Part shown: piece after piece, positions 1 through 8,834 of the stretch
How positions within the stretch are numbered: position 1 is the first letter of the stretch
Layout: each line of letters starts with the position of its first letter
Source: an uncultured Pseudomonadota bacterium
GTDB lineage: Bacteria; Pseudomonadota; Gammaproteobacteria; Steroidobacterales; Steroidobacteraceae
Assembly (NCBI GenBank): GCA_903884235.1
Contig: CAISEB010000024.1
Location: 94,308-158,307, forward strand
Length of the DNA stretch: 64,000 nucleotides
Reading direction: 5' to 3'
Program-made: the position numbers and the translations under genes
The notes under the pieces: generated by a model
What the model saw: only the letters and a program-made list of their open reading frames with translations
Told to the model about the DNA's origin: nothing
The model's database searches: none

Positions 1-644
1 CTGTTGGCGCTCGACAGCTCGCGATGCGGCGCGAACGCCGGGTCCGCGAAGGCCGCCTTGACGAGGCGCTGGCAGTCGTCGAACGTGCCGGCGACCGACA
101 GCGAGCGCACGTTGCCGCCCCAGCAGGTGAGCTGCAGCTCCTGGCGCGGCGAGACGAGCCCGCGCGGATAGAGCACGACCACCTCGACGCCGGGCCGACC
201 GTGGAATGCCGCCGCCACGGCGCCACCCGTGTCACCGGAGGTCGCGACCAGGATCGTCAGGGTCCGCGAGGAGCCCTTGATCACACGGCTCATGCAGGCC
301 GCGAGGAATCGCGCGCCGAAATCCTTGAACGCGGACGTCGGGCCGTGGAAGAGCTCGAGCACCGCGACGTCGCCCGCGGCCTTCAGCGGCACCAGCGGCA
401 CCGGGAAATCGAACGCCTCGCGCACGATCGACTCGAGCTCGGGCTCGAGCGCGTCACCGGCGAAGAACGGCGCGAGGAAGCGTCGCGCGACGGACGGCAG
501 GTCCTCGCAGCCGTCGAAATCGGCGGGCGACAGCGACGGGAACGCCTCGGGCACGTACAGCCCGCCATCCGGCGCGATGCCGCGGCGCAGCGCCTCCGAC
601 AGCGTCGCCGAATGGGTCGAATCGCGCGTGCTGATGAACTTCAT
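1..644 (-). CDS. thrC: threonine synthase, N-terminal part (cut by window edge)
   Basis: PLP enzyme that converts O-phosphohomoserine to threonine, the last step of threonine synthesis, in the cytosol. The visible 214 residues begin MKFISTRDSTHSATLSEAL and contain PDGGLYVPE and the PLP-lysine region TSAFKDFGARF, followed by the TSGDTGGA phosphate-binding loop, all typical of ThrC. The ATG overlaps the thrB stop codon as ATGA, so the two are translationally coupled. The reading frame is open to base 1, so the C-terminal half lies outside the window. Third gene of a thrABC operon. Confidence 0.95.
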   Translation of the reverse strand, partial: MKFISTRDSTHSATLSEALRRGIAPDGGLYVPEAFPSLSPADFDGCEDLPSVARRFLAPFFAGDALEPELESIVREAFDFPVPLVPLKAAGDVAVLELFHGPTSAFKDFGARFLAACMSRVIKGSSRTLTILVATSGDTGGAVAAAFHGRPGVEVVVLYPRGLVSPRQELQLTCWGGNVRSLSVAGTFDDCQRLVKAAFADPAFAPHRELSSAN

Positions 645-1573
645 TGGTCGATGACCCGTGCGCCGGTCGCCTCGATCGAGGTGATCCAGCTGTCGCAGGC
701 GAGGTTGTGGGCGGCGAACGCGGCGACCATCGCCGCCTGGATCCGCTCGGCGGCCGCCGTCTCGCACCAGCAGAACACCGTCGGACCCGCGCCCGAAATC
801 GAGCAGCCGAGCGCTCCGTTCTGCATCGCGGCCTGCTTGACGTCGCGGAACCCCGGGATCAGCGCCTGGCGCTGCGGCTCGATGATCACGTCCTCGAACG
901 CGTCGCGGATCATGTCGAGGTCGTTGGTGTAGCAGGCCGAGATGAAGCCGGCGAGGTTCGCGCACTGCCACACGAGGTCGGACAGCTGCACCGTGCGCGA
1001 GAGGATACCGCGCGCCTCCTTCGTCGACAGGAACATGTGCGGGTGCACGAGCACGCAGCGGATGCCCGGCGGCACCGGGATCTGCTTGGTGCGCGGATGG
1101 TCGACGCCCACGGTTAGCACGAGGCCACCGAACAGCGAGGGCGCGATGTTGTCGACGTGCACCGAGCCCGAGGCCACCGCCTCGCCCTTCATCGCGTACT
1201 TGAGCAGCTGCAGCTTGCTGAGCGGCGTCTCGAGCAGTGCGTTGCCCGCGACCACCGCCGCCACCGCCGAGGCCGCCGAACCGCCAAGGCCCGAGCCGAG
1301 CGGGATTCCCTTCTGGATCGTCATCTCGAAACCGAAATCGAGATTCTCGTCCTCGGCGAGGCTCTTCAGCGCCTGACCGGCGGTGTTGCGCGCCGCCTCG
1401 AGCGGCAGCTCGGTCGCGACCCCGGTGATCGCCTTGATGCGAACGCCCCGCTCGGCCGTGCGGACGACATGCACGGTGTCGCCGATCGCCTCCACGGTGT
1501 GGCCGAGGATGTCGAAGCCGATGCCGACGTTGCCGACGCTGGCCGGCGCGAAGGCGGTGGCGCTATGACGCAA
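641..1573 (-). CDS. thrB: homoserine kinase (GHMP family)
   Basis: Phosphorylates homoserine with ATP to give the ThrC substrate. The protein has 310 residues, normal for ThrB. The N-terminal APASVGNVGIGFDILG and the GHMP ATP-binding loop GSGLGGSAASAV are clear, and the C-terminal GAGPTVF glycine motif is present. The start I favour is TTG, preceded by GAGG about 8 bases upstream; no ATG fits the conserved N-terminus. It follows thrA by 21 bases and overlaps thrC by 4 bases. Confidence 0.95.
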   Translation of the reverse strand: MRHSATAFAPASVGNVGIGFDILGHTVEAIGDTVHVVRTAERGVRIKAITGVATELPLEAARNTAGQALKSLAEDENLDFGFEMTIQKGIPLGSGLGGSAASAVAAVVAGNALLETPLSKLQLLKYAMKGEAVASGSVHVDNIAPSLFGGLVLTVGVDHPRTKQIPVPPGIRCVLVHPHMFLSTKEARGILSRTVQLSDLVWQCANLAGFISACYTNDLDMIRDAFEDVIIEPQRQALIPGFRDVKQAAMQNGALGCSISGAGPTVFCWCETAAAERIQAAMVAAFAAHNLACDSWITSIEATGARVIDQ

Positions 1574-1594
1574 GATGCACCTCGGGGAACAGGT

Positions 1595-4105
1595 TCAGAT
1601 GTTGGCGCCGAGATAGGCGCACAGACGCAGCAGATCGCCGAACACGCCACCGGCCGTGACCTCGGGACCTGCGCCCGGCCCCTGCACGATCAGCGGATTG
1701 TCGCAATAGCGCATGGTCTCGAAGCGCACGACGTTGTCGGTCAGCGCGATGTTGGCGAACGGGTGCTTGCGATCGAGCCGCACGAGGCCGACCGTCGCCT
1801 TGCCGAGGCGTGCGTCGAGGCGACCCACGTAGCGCAGGACCTGCCCGGCCGCCGCGGCCTCGGCGTAGCGCGCCTGCATGCGCGCGTCGAACTCCGGCAG
1901 TCGCGTGAGGAATTCGTCCGCACCGCACCCGGCGAGCTCCGGAGGCACGAGGCTTTCGACGACCACGTCGTCCAGCTCGAGCTTCAGGCCGACCTCCCGG
2001 CCGAGGATGATCAGCTTGCGCGCGACGTCGGTGCCGGAGAGGTCGTCGCGCGGATCCGGCTCGGTGTAGCCCTTCTGCTTCGCCGTGCGCACGATCGACG
2101 AGAACGGCTCGCTCCCGTCGTAGACGTTGAACAGGTACGCGAGCGTGCCCGAGAAGATGCCCTCGACCGAACGCACGTCGTCGCCGGTCTCGCGCAGGTC
2201 GCGCAGCGTCTGGATGACGGGCAGCCCGGCACCGACCGTCGCCTCGTATAGATAGTGGGTGCCGGCATTGCGGCGCGCGTCCTTCAGCGACTCGTAGTAC
2301 GCGAGCGGCCCGCTGTTCGCCTTCTTGTTCGGCGTCACCACGTGGATGCCGGCGGCAAGCCAGGCGTGGTAGTGCTTGGCGACCTCGGCGCTCGCCGAAC
2401 AGTCGATGATGATCGCGTGCGGCAGGTGGTCCGCCTGGATGTGGCGCGCGAATGCCTCGAGGTCGGTCGGGACGCGCCGGACGTCCTTGGCCTCGCGCCA
2501 TGCGGCGGGGTCGATCTCGCCGTCCGCAAGCATCATCTCGCCCGAGCGCACGATGCCACGCACGCGCAGGTCGAGCTTCACGGTGTCGCGCAGCCGCGCG
2601 ATCTGCGTGGCCAGCTGGCCGAGCAGCGCGCCCCCGACGAGCCCGGGCCCGATCAGGCCGATCGAGACGGTGTGCGGCGACAGGTAGAACCCGGCGTGCA
2701 CGGCACGCAGCGCACGAGTCGAATGCCTGGCCGCGATGACCACCGAGATGTTGCGCTCGGAGGCGCCTTGCGCGATCGCGCGCACGTTGATCGCCGCATC
2801 CGCGAGCGTGCTGAACACCTTGGCCGCGACGCCATGGCTGCCGGCCATGCCGTCGCCGACGACCGCGAGGATGGCGCAGTCGCGGCTGACCTCGACGCGC
2901 TGGATCTGGCCCTCGCGCAGCTCGAGGTCGAACGCCCGGCGCACGACCTCGTGCGCAGCCACGGCCTCGGCATCCGGGACGGCACAGCAGATCGAATGCT
3001 CCGACGAGCCCTGCGAGATCAGGATGACCGAGATGCCGGCGTCCTGCAGCGCCCCGAACAGGCGCTGCGCGGTGCCGGGGACGCCGATCATGCCTGCGCC
3101 CTCGAGGTTGACCAGCGCCACCGCGTCGATGGTGGTGATGCCCTTGACCTTCAGAGCCGAGGTCGGGTGCGCGCAGATCAGCGTGCCGGGCTTCGTCGCC
3201 GCGAACGTGTTCTTGATGACGATCGGGATCTCGCGCGTTACGGCCGGGGCCATCGTCTGCGGATGGATGACCTTGGCGCCGAAGTATGCGAGCTCCATGG
3301 CCTCGCTGTAGGAGAGCGAGTCGATGACCTTCGCGTCCGGCACGCGCCGCGGGTCGGCCGAGAGCACGCCGTCGACGTCGGTCCAGATCACGATCTCGCG
3401 CGCGCCGAGCAGGGCGCCGAAGATGGAGCCCGAGAAATCGCTGCCATTGCGGCCGAGGGTCGTCTGGATGCCGCGCTTGTCCGCGGCGATGAAGCCGGTG
3501 ATCACGAGGGTGCCGGCGAAGTCGGCCGGTACGCGGCGGCGGATCGCGGCCTCGGACTCGGGCCACTGCACCGCGGGACCGAGCGGGCCCCATTCGACGA
3601 CGACGACGTCGCGGGCATCGACCCACAGCACCGGCCCGGCGCTCCGGCCGCGTTCGGCGAGGAGCCGCGCGAACAGGCGCGTCGACCAGATCTCGCCGTA
3701 ACCGGCGACGAGGTCGCGGATATTCTGGGCCGCCGAGCGCAGCAGGCTCACCGCCTGGAGGATCCCGCCGATGTCGCGGCAATCCGCCGCCAGCTGTTCG
3801 ACGTACGCCGCGGCACCGGGCTTCGACAGCAGCGTCGCGGCCAGCGCCGTGTGCCGCGCCTCGAGCGCCTGCAGCTTGTCGGTCGCCTCGGGGCTACGCG
3901 CCTCGGCGAGCGAAACGAGGCCGAGCAGCGAGTCGGTGACCCCCTTGCAGGCACTGAGCACGACACCGACCCGGGGCACGGGGGTCGACTCGATGATCTC
4001 GGCGACCCGCGCGATGCACTCGGCGTCGGCGACGGACGAACCGCCAAACTTGTGGACCACCCAGCCATTGGCGGGCGGATTCGCGGGGTTCGTCTTGACG
4101 CTCAT
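1595..4105 (-). CDS. thrA: bifunctional aspartokinase / homoserine dehydrogenase I
   Basis: Catalyses the first and third steps of threonine synthesis from aspartate. About 836 residues from the chosen ATG. The N-terminal kinase begins VHKFGGSSVADAE, the middle contains two ACT-type regulatory repeats, and the C-terminal dehydrogenase starts at the Rossmann motif GLIGPGLVGGALL. The frame is open 10 residues further upstream, but the ATG at 4105 has a GAGGC Shine-Dalgarno-like site and places KFGGSS at the usual distance. The fused ThrA form is typical of gammaproteobacteria. I do not see a clear thr leader peptide upstream. Confidence 0.95.
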   Translation of the reverse strand: MSVKTNPANPPANGWVVHKFGGSSVADAECIARVAEIIESTPVPRVGVVLSACKGVTDSLLGLVSLAEARSPEATDKLQALEARHTALAATLLSKPGAAAYVEQLAADCRDIGGILQAVSLLRSAAQNIRDLVAGYGEIWSTRLFARLLAERGRSAGPVLWVDARDVVVVEWGPLGPAVQWPESEAAIRRRVPADFAGTLVITGFIAADKRGIQTTLGRNGSDFSGSIFGALLGAREIVIWTDVDGVLSADPRRVPDAKVIDSLSYSEAMELAYFGAKVIHPQTMAPAVTREIPIVIKNTFAATKPGTLICAHPTSALKVKGITTIDAVALVNLEGAGMIGVPGTAQRLFGALQDAGISVILISQGSSEHSICCAVPDAEAVAAHEVVRRAFDLELREGQIQRVEVSRDCAILAVVGDGMAGSHGVAAKVFSTLADAAINVRAIAQGASERNISVVIAARHSTRALRAVHAGFYLSPHTVSIGLIGPGLVGGALLGQLATQIARLRDTVKLDLRVRGIVRSGEMMLADGEIDPAAWREAKDVRRVPTDLEAFARHIQADHLPHAIIIDCSASAEVAKHYHAWLAAGIHVVTPNKKANSGPLAYYESLKDARRNAGTHYLYEATVGAGLPVIQTLRDLRETGDDVRSVEGIFSGTLAYLFNVYDGSEPFSSIVRTAKQKGYTEPDPRDDLSGTDVARKLIILGREVGLKLELDDVVVESLVPPELAGCGADEFLTRLPEFDARMQARYAEAAAAGQVLRYVGRLDARLGKATVGLVRLDRKHPFANIALTDNVVRFETMRYCDNPLIVQGPGAGPEVTAGGVFGDLLRLCAYLGANI

Positions 4106-4188
4106 GGAACAGGGGCCTCTTCGGTCGCGGCGCACAATCTAATGGCGCCTGCCCGCCCGGGCAAGCACGCCGTAAAAACAGGGGGGCA

Positions 4189-4365
4189 TCACTTTTTGGC
4201 GCGGCGATCGTGCCAGCGCACCAGCAGGCGGACGACGCCCGGCACCCGCGCCAGCGCCACGAGCGCCCGTCCCACCAGGCGTTCGCGCCGGTCGAGGGCG
4301 AAGCGTGCGAGCAGCGGACCGTAGAGCTCCGGGCGCGGCTCGTGGCGGACGTCGGGTGTCGTCAC
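4189..4365 (-). CDS. small basic protein overlapping ygiQ stop (58 aa, unknown)
   Basis: A 58-residue frame starts with GTG at 4365 that overlaps the TGA of ygiQ as GTGA, an arrangement typical of coupled translation. It begins [17 protein letters not shown], has a mildly hydrophobic stretch [20 protein letters not shown] and ends with the basic tail [10 protein letters not shown] do not recognise a family. The frame continues upstream as an antisense-free shadow inside ygiQ, so it may be only chance; the exact overlap and sensible C-terminus are the arguments for it. Confidence 0.35.
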   Translation of the reverse strand: MTTPDVRHEPRPELYGPLLARFALDRRERLVGRALVALARVPGVVRLLVRWHDRRAKK

Positions 4366-6527
4366 GGCTTGCGACCGACGCGCGGACGCGGCGGCAATCC
4401 GGTGTGCTGGGTCAGCACCCGGCCGGCGCGTGGACGCGGCCCGGGACGGCCAGTGAGCGGCGCCTCCGGCGCGCCGCCCGTCCCGGCCGGCTGCCACGGC
4501 GGCACGAGGTGGTGCTTGCCGCCGCCGATCAGGTCGGCCCGGCCCATGCTCTTCAGGGCCTCGCGCAGCAGCGGCCAGTTGTTCGCGTCGTGGTAGCGCA
4601 GGAAGGCCTTGTGCAGGCGCCGCACGCGCAGGCCCTTCGGGATATGGACCTGCTCGCTGTCGCGGGTGACCTTGCGCAGCGGGTTCTTGCCCGAATGCCA
4701 CATCGCGGTCGCGGTCGCCATCGGCGAGGGCAGGAACGCCTGCACCTGGTCGGCGCGGAAACCGTTCCGCTTCAGCCACAGCGCGAGATCGAGCATGTCC
4801 TGGTCGGTCGTGCCCGGATGGGCGGCGATGAAGTACGGGATCAGGTACTGCTCCTTGCCAGCCTCCTTCGTGTAGCGGTCGAACAGTTCCTTGAAGCGGT
4901 CGTAGGACCCCACGCCCGGCTTCATCATCTTCGACAGCGGCCCCTCGGCGATCGCCTCCGGGGCGATCTTGAGGTACCCGCCGACGTGATGCTGGGCGAG
5001 CTCCTTGACGTACTCGGGGGACTCGACCGCGAGGTCGTAGCGCACGCCGGAGGCGATGAGCACCTTCTTGACGCCCGGCAGGGCCCGCGCCCGGCGGTAG
5101 AGCTGGATCAGGGGCGCGTGGTTGGTGTCGAGGTTCGGGCAGATGCCGGGATAGACGCACGACGGCCGGCGACAGGCCGACTCGATCTCCGGGGACTTGC
5201 AGCGCAGGCGGTACATGTTGGCGGTGGGTCCGCCAAGGTCGGAGATCACGCCGGTGAAGCCCGGCACCGTGTCGCGGACCTTCTCGATCTCGCGGACGAT
5301 CGAATCCTCCGATCGGCTCTGGATGATCCGGCCTTCGTGCTCGGTGATCGAGCAGAAGGTGCAACCGCCGAAGCAGCCGCGCTGGATCGTCACCGAGAAG
5401 CGGATCATCTTGTAGGCGGGGATCTTCGCATCGCCGTAGGCCGGATGCGGCACGCGCTGGTACGGCAGCTCGTAGACCTGGTCCATCTCGCGCGAGGTCA
5501 GCGGGATCGGCGGCGGGTTCAGCCACACGTCGGTGTCGCCATGGCGCTGCACGAGCGCGCGCGCGTTGCCCGGATTCGCCTCCAGGTGCAGGATCCGCGA
5601 CGCATGCGCGTACAGCACGGCGTCATCGCGCACCGCCTCGAACGACGGCATCCGGATCACGCTGCGGCCACGGTCACCGCCCTTGACCTGGCGCGTGAAG
5701 CGCACGACCGCGACTCCGGGCTCGGCGGGCGCCGCGGGATCCGGTGCCTTCCCCTGCGGCTCCATCGCGTAGGGGTCCGGCATCGGCTCGATGCGCCCGG
5801 GCACGTCGAGCGTGGTCGAGTCGATCTCGATCCAGCCCGTAGGCGTCGCCTTGCGCGTGTAGGCGGTGCCACGGATGTCCCTCAGCTCGCCGATCGACTC
5901 CCCGGCCCCGAGCCGGTGCGCGATCTCGACGATCGCCCGCTCGCCGTTGCCGTACACCAGCAGGTCGGCACGCGAGTCGAGCAGCACCGAGCGGCGGACC
6001 TTCTCGGACCAGTAGTCGAAGTGCGCGACGCGCCGCAGCGAGGCCTCGATGCCCCCGACCACGAGCGGCACGCCCGGGAACGCCTCGCGCACCCGCTGGG
6101 CGTAGACGATCACCGATCGATCCGGACGCTTGCCGCCCTCGCCCCCCGGCGTATACGCATCGTCGCTGCGCACCCGGCGGTCGGACGTATACCGATTGAC
6201 CATCGAGTCCATGTTGCCGGCCGTCACGCCGACGAACAGGTTCGGGGCACCGAGGGCCGCGAACGGCTCGGCGCTGTGCCAATCCGGCTGGGCTATGATG
6301 CCGACCCTGAAGCCTTGGGCCTCGAGCAGGCGACCGACGATGGCCATCCCGAAACTCGGATGGTCGACGTACGCATCGCCGGTGACGACGATGACGTCGC
6401 ACGAGTCCCATCCGAGCAGGTCCATCTCGGCCCTGGAGGTGGGCAGGAAGGGCGCGGTACCGAAGCGGTGCGCCCAGTGCTTGCGGCGTCCGAACAGGTT
6501 GGCGGCGGTGGTGTTGAGGCCTGACAT
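4362..6527 (-). CDS. ygiQ: YgiQ family radical SAM protein
   Basis: Radical SAM protein of unknown substrate, about 721 residues, in the size range of the YgiQ/UPF0313 family. The N-terminal half starts [19 protein letters not shown] and carries the family's cobalamin-binding-like region ([19 protein letters not shown]). The radical SAM cluster is [18 protein letters not shown] near residue 385, with the C-x3-C-x2-C signature for the 4Fe-4S cluster. The C-terminus has a proline/arginine-rich tail. The ATG at 6527 lacks a strong ribosome binding site. It is divergent from the cytochrome operon that starts at 6723. Confidence 0.9.
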   Translation of the reverse strand: MSGLNTTAANLFGRRKHWAHRFGTAPFLPTSRAEMDLLGWDSCDVIVVTGDAYVDHPSFGMAIVGRLLEAQGFRVGIIAQPDWHSAEPFAALGAPNLFVGVTAGNMDSMVNRYTSDRRVRSDDAYTPGGEGGKRPDRSVIVYAQRVREAFPGVPLVVGGIEASLRRVAHFDYWSEKVRRSVLLDSRADLLVYGNGERAIVEIAHRLGAGESIGELRDIRGTAYTRKATPTGWIEIDSTTLDVPGRIEPMPDPYAMEPQGKAPDPAAPAEPGVAVVRFTRQVKGGDRGRSVIRMPSFEAVRDDAVLYAHASRILHLEANPGNARALVQRHGDTDVWLNPPPIPLTSREMDQVYELPYQRVPHPAYGDAKIPAYKMIRFSVTIQRGCFGGCTFCSITEHEGRIIQSRSEDSIVREIEKVRDTVPGFTGVISDLGGPTANMYRLRCKSPEIESACRRPSCVYPGICPNLDTNHAPLIQLYRRARALPGVKKVLIASGVRYDLAVESPEYVKELAQHHVGGYLKIAPEAIAEGPLSKMMKPGVGSYDRFKELFDRYTKEAGKEQYLIPYFIAAHPGTTDQDMLDLALWLKRNGFRADQVQAFLPSPMATATAMWHSGKNPLRKVTRDSEQVHIPKGLRVRRLHKAFLRYHDANNWPLLREALKSMGRADLIGGGKHHLVPPWQPAGTGGAPEAPLTGRPGPRPRAGRVLTQHTGLPPRPRVGRKP

Positions 6528-6722
6528 CCGCGAATTGTCGCCGATCCGGCCCGGTCCTGCTCGCTTGCGGCGGGATCGAGCCCGGAGTCGCGAGCCGGGC
6601 GCAAGGGTGGTTTCTCTCGGTGAAATAGGTAAAGACCAGCCTACAGGTGGCGCATTGGCCAGATTAGTTTGCGAACGCGTCTTAGATCGATTACCCGGCA
6701 CAGGGCCGGTTCTGGAGTTTCC

Positions 6723-8126
6723 ATGAATTCCCGTCATTCTCGACTCGGCTTGGCAGCGCGCATCCTGCTTCCGGTGCTGGCCGTCTGCGCCGCATCCGCC
6801 GCCCAGGCCGTCCCGAGCTTCGCGCGCCAGACGGGCATGGCCTGCGAGGCCTGCCACACCGTCTGGCCCGAGCTGACGCACTTCGGTCGCGTCTTCAAGG
6901 CTAACGGCTATACCCTTGATAACCTTAAGCAAGTTCGCGGCGTAACCGCCCAGCGCGAGGAGATCCTCTCGCTCGCGAGCCTGCCGCCGCTGTCGCTGAT
7001 GGTGCAGGCCTCCTACACCCAGATCGCGACGCCGCTGCCGGATTCGTCGGGTACCGGCAGCTCGCAGAACGGCACGGTGTCGTTCCCGCAGCAGATCAGT
7101 CTTTTCTATGCGGGTAAGATCGCCCCCCACGCGGGCGCGTTCATCCAGCTGACCTACGGCAACGACAGCGGCACGATCGGCATCGACAACACCGACATCC
7201 GCTTCGCGGGCCTGAAGACGCTGCCGGGCGACCAGAGCCTGATCTACGGCGTGTCGCTGAACAACAATCCGACGGTCCAGGATCTGTGGAACACGACCCC
7301 GGCCTTCGGCTTCCCCTACGCGGCCTCGAACATCGCCCCGGGCGCACCGGCGGCCGCGCAGATCGACGGCAGCCGCGGACAGGACGTCGCGGGCCTCACC
7401 TTCTACGCGCTGTGGAACGAAGCGCTGTACGGCGAGCTTGGCGTGTACCGCTCGGCCAAGCAGGGCACGGCCGGGCCCCTCGACAGCGCGACCGCCGGCG
7501 GCGTGGTGGCCGGCGCGGCACCCTACTTCCGGGTCGCGTACGAGCACAACTGGGGCCGGCACTCGCTCGAGGCCGGGCTCTACGGGATGACGATGAAGGT
7601 CTACCCCGACCTCGGCGCCGGCTATGGCCAGCCGCTGCATGGCCCGACGGACAACTACAAGGATCTCGCCCAGGACGTCCAGTACCAGTACATGGGTGAC
7701 AAGCACCTGTTCAGCGTCGCGGCCACCCGGATCCACGAGGCGCAGACCCTGACCGCGAGCTCGCTGGCGGCCCAGGTCGATACGGTCTCGACCGACCTGA
7801 CCACCGTGCGCGCGACGGCGACCTACTACTACAAGCGGCGCTTCGGCGGATCCATCGGCTACTTCTCGACCACCGGCGGCGTGTCGGCGTACACCGCGCC
7901 CGACACGACCACCGATCCGGTGACTCCGGGCGCCGTCAGCCTCTCACCCGCGGATACCAAGGGCTGGATGGCGGAGCTCAACTACGTGCCCTGGCTGAAC
8001 ACGAAGTTCTCGGTGCAGTACACGGCCTTCAACAAGTTTGCGGGCTTCAACTCCAACTACGACGGGTCCGGCCGGAATGCGAGCGACAACAACACGCTCT
8101 ACATCCTCGCCTGGCTGTCGTACTGA
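6723..8126 (+). CDS. Cyc2-like fused monoheme cytochrome-porin A
   Basis: Probable outer-membrane electron conduit: a small heme domain fused to a beta-barrel. 467 residues. A signal peptide ends at AQA29, and the mature protein starts [16 protein letters not shown], with the single CxxCH at residues 41-45. This matches the N-terminal pattern I know from Cyc2 iron oxidases (a proline, FARQTG, then CxxCH followed by a WPELT-type stretch). The remainder is rich in alternating aromatic strands and ends in LYILAWLSY, a typical outer-membrane barrel terminus with a C-terminal aromatic residue. Start chosen at the ATG behind GGAG. The cytochrome c4 gene begins 24 bases downstream, in the same order as cyc2-cyc1 of Acidithiobacillus. 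Assignment to Cyc2 is by motif and architecture; the electron donor is not established. Confidence 0.8.
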   Translation: MNSRHSRLGLAARILLPVLAVCAASAAQAVPSFARQTGMACEACHTVWPELTHFGRVFKANGYTLDNLKQVRGVTAQREEILSLASLPPLSLMVQASYTQIATPLPDSSGTGSSQNGTVSFPQQISLFYAGKIAPHAGAFIQLTYGNDSGTIGIDNTDIRFAGLKTLPGDQSLIYGVSLNNNPTVQDLWNTTPAFGFPYAASNIAPGAPAAAQIDGSRGQDVAGLTFYALWNEALYGELGVYRSAKQGTAGPLDSATAGGVVAGAAPYFRVAYEHNWGRHSLEAGLYGMTMKVYPDLGAGYGQPLHGPTDNYKDLAQDVQYQYMGDKHLFSVAATRIHEAQTLTASSLAAQVDTVSTDLTTVRATATYYYKRRFGGSIGYFSTTGGVSAYTAPDTTTDPVTPGAVSLSPADTKGWMAELNYVPWLNTKFSVQYTAFNKFAGFNSNYDGSGRNASDNNTLYILAWLSY

Positions 8127-8150
8127 GTCCGGTACCCAAGGAGCACTGCA

Positions 8151-8786
8151 ATGCGAATTTCCACGCTGATGGGTACCTCGATCCTGCTCGCCTTCGGCGC
8201 GGCCGCCGCGCACGCGGACGAGACCCCGGCGGCCGACCCGGCCGTGACCGCACATGCCGAGCGCCTCGCGATCGGCACCTGCGGGACTTGCCATGGTGTG
8301 CGCGGCGTCAGCCAGCAGCCGAAGTATCCGCGCCTCGCCGCGCAGAACCCGGGCTACCTCGCCGCCCAGCTGCGTGCGTTCCGCGGGCAGCAGCGCGGCG
8401 ACCCGGACGCGATCGGCTACATGTGGGGCATGTCGGCATCGCTCGAGGATCCAACCATCGATGCGCTCGCCGCCTACTACGCCGCGCAGCCGGCCGGTAC
8501 CCCGCTGCGCAGCGGTGACGCGGCGGCGGTCGCACGCGGGCGCGACATCTACGAGAAGGGCGTGGAAGCCTCGGGGGTGCCGGCCTGCAGCGCGTGCCAC
8601 GGCCCGGATGCGCATGGCATCGCCGACTTCCCGCGGCTCGCGGGCCAGCATGCCCAGTACGTGATGAAGCAGCTCGCTTCGTTCCAGAACAACATGCGCA
8701 ACGTCGCCGTCATGCACGGCGTCGCGACGGGCCTCAAGACCGAGGAAATGGGCGCGGTCGCCGCGTTCATCGAAACCCTGCCCTGA
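8151..8786 (+). CDS. diheme cytochrome c4 (Cyc1-like)
   Basis: Periplasmic electron carrier of 211 residues. A signal peptide ends near AHA22-D. Two similar cytochrome c halves follow, with heme motifs CGTCH (44-48) and CSACH (146-150), and candidate axial methionines in MWGMSASL and MHGVATGL. Both halves carry the c4-type PRLAxQxxxY repeat (YPRLAAQNPGY and FPRLAGQHAQY). Ribosome binding site AAGGAG lies 8 bases before the ATG. It lies 24 bases after the Cyc2-like gene, so it probably accepts electrons from that porin-cytochrome and passes them toward an oxidase or another carrier. The acceptor is not in this window. Confidence 0.92.
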   Translation: MRISTLMGTSILLAFGAAAAHADETPAADPAVTAHAERLAIGTCGTCHGVRGVSQQPKYPRLAAQNPGYLAAQLRAFRGQQRGDPDAIGYMWGMSASLEDPTIDALAAYYAAQPAGTPLRSGDAAAVARGRDIYEKGVEASGVPACSACHGPDAHGIADFPRLAGQHAQYVMKQLASFQNNMRNVAVMHGVATGLKTEEMGAVAAFIETLP

Positions 8787-8792
8787 TCGACC

Positions 8793-8829
8793 CGCGCCGC
8801 GGGCCCGCAGATGCGGGTCCCGCGGCGCG
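8793..8829. terminator. strong hairpin between convergent genes
   Basis: The arms CGCGCCGCGGGCCCGCA (8793-8809) and TGCGGGTCCCGCGGCGCG (8812-8829) are complementary apart from one bulged T. They lie just after the cytochrome c4 stop codon and 5 bases beyond the stop of the opposing adhesin gene. Only a short T run (8833-8835) follows on the plus strand. It probably ends transcription from both sides. Confidence 0.7.
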
Positions 8830-8834
8830 CAGTT

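Noticed and set aside
24..932. Long plus-strand frame opposite thrBC
   Set aside because: Antisense shadow of thrB and thrC; arginine-rich and without family features.
4141..4186. GCCTGCCCG/CGGGCAAGC stem as a terminator after thrA or ygiQ
   Set aside because: No T-run follows on either strand and one pair is mismatched.
2255..4324. Plus-strand frame of 689 codons opposite thrA
   Set aside because: GC-driven shadow; thrA on the minus strand accounts for the region.
4305..6524. Plus-strand frame opposite ygiQ
   Set aside because: Shadow of the YgiQ gene; composition is arginine/glutamate/glycine rich without motifs.
6528..7736. N-terminal extension of the ygiQ frame to 7736
   Set aside because: It would run antisense through the cytochrome-porin gene; the conserved YgiQ N-terminus begins at 6527.
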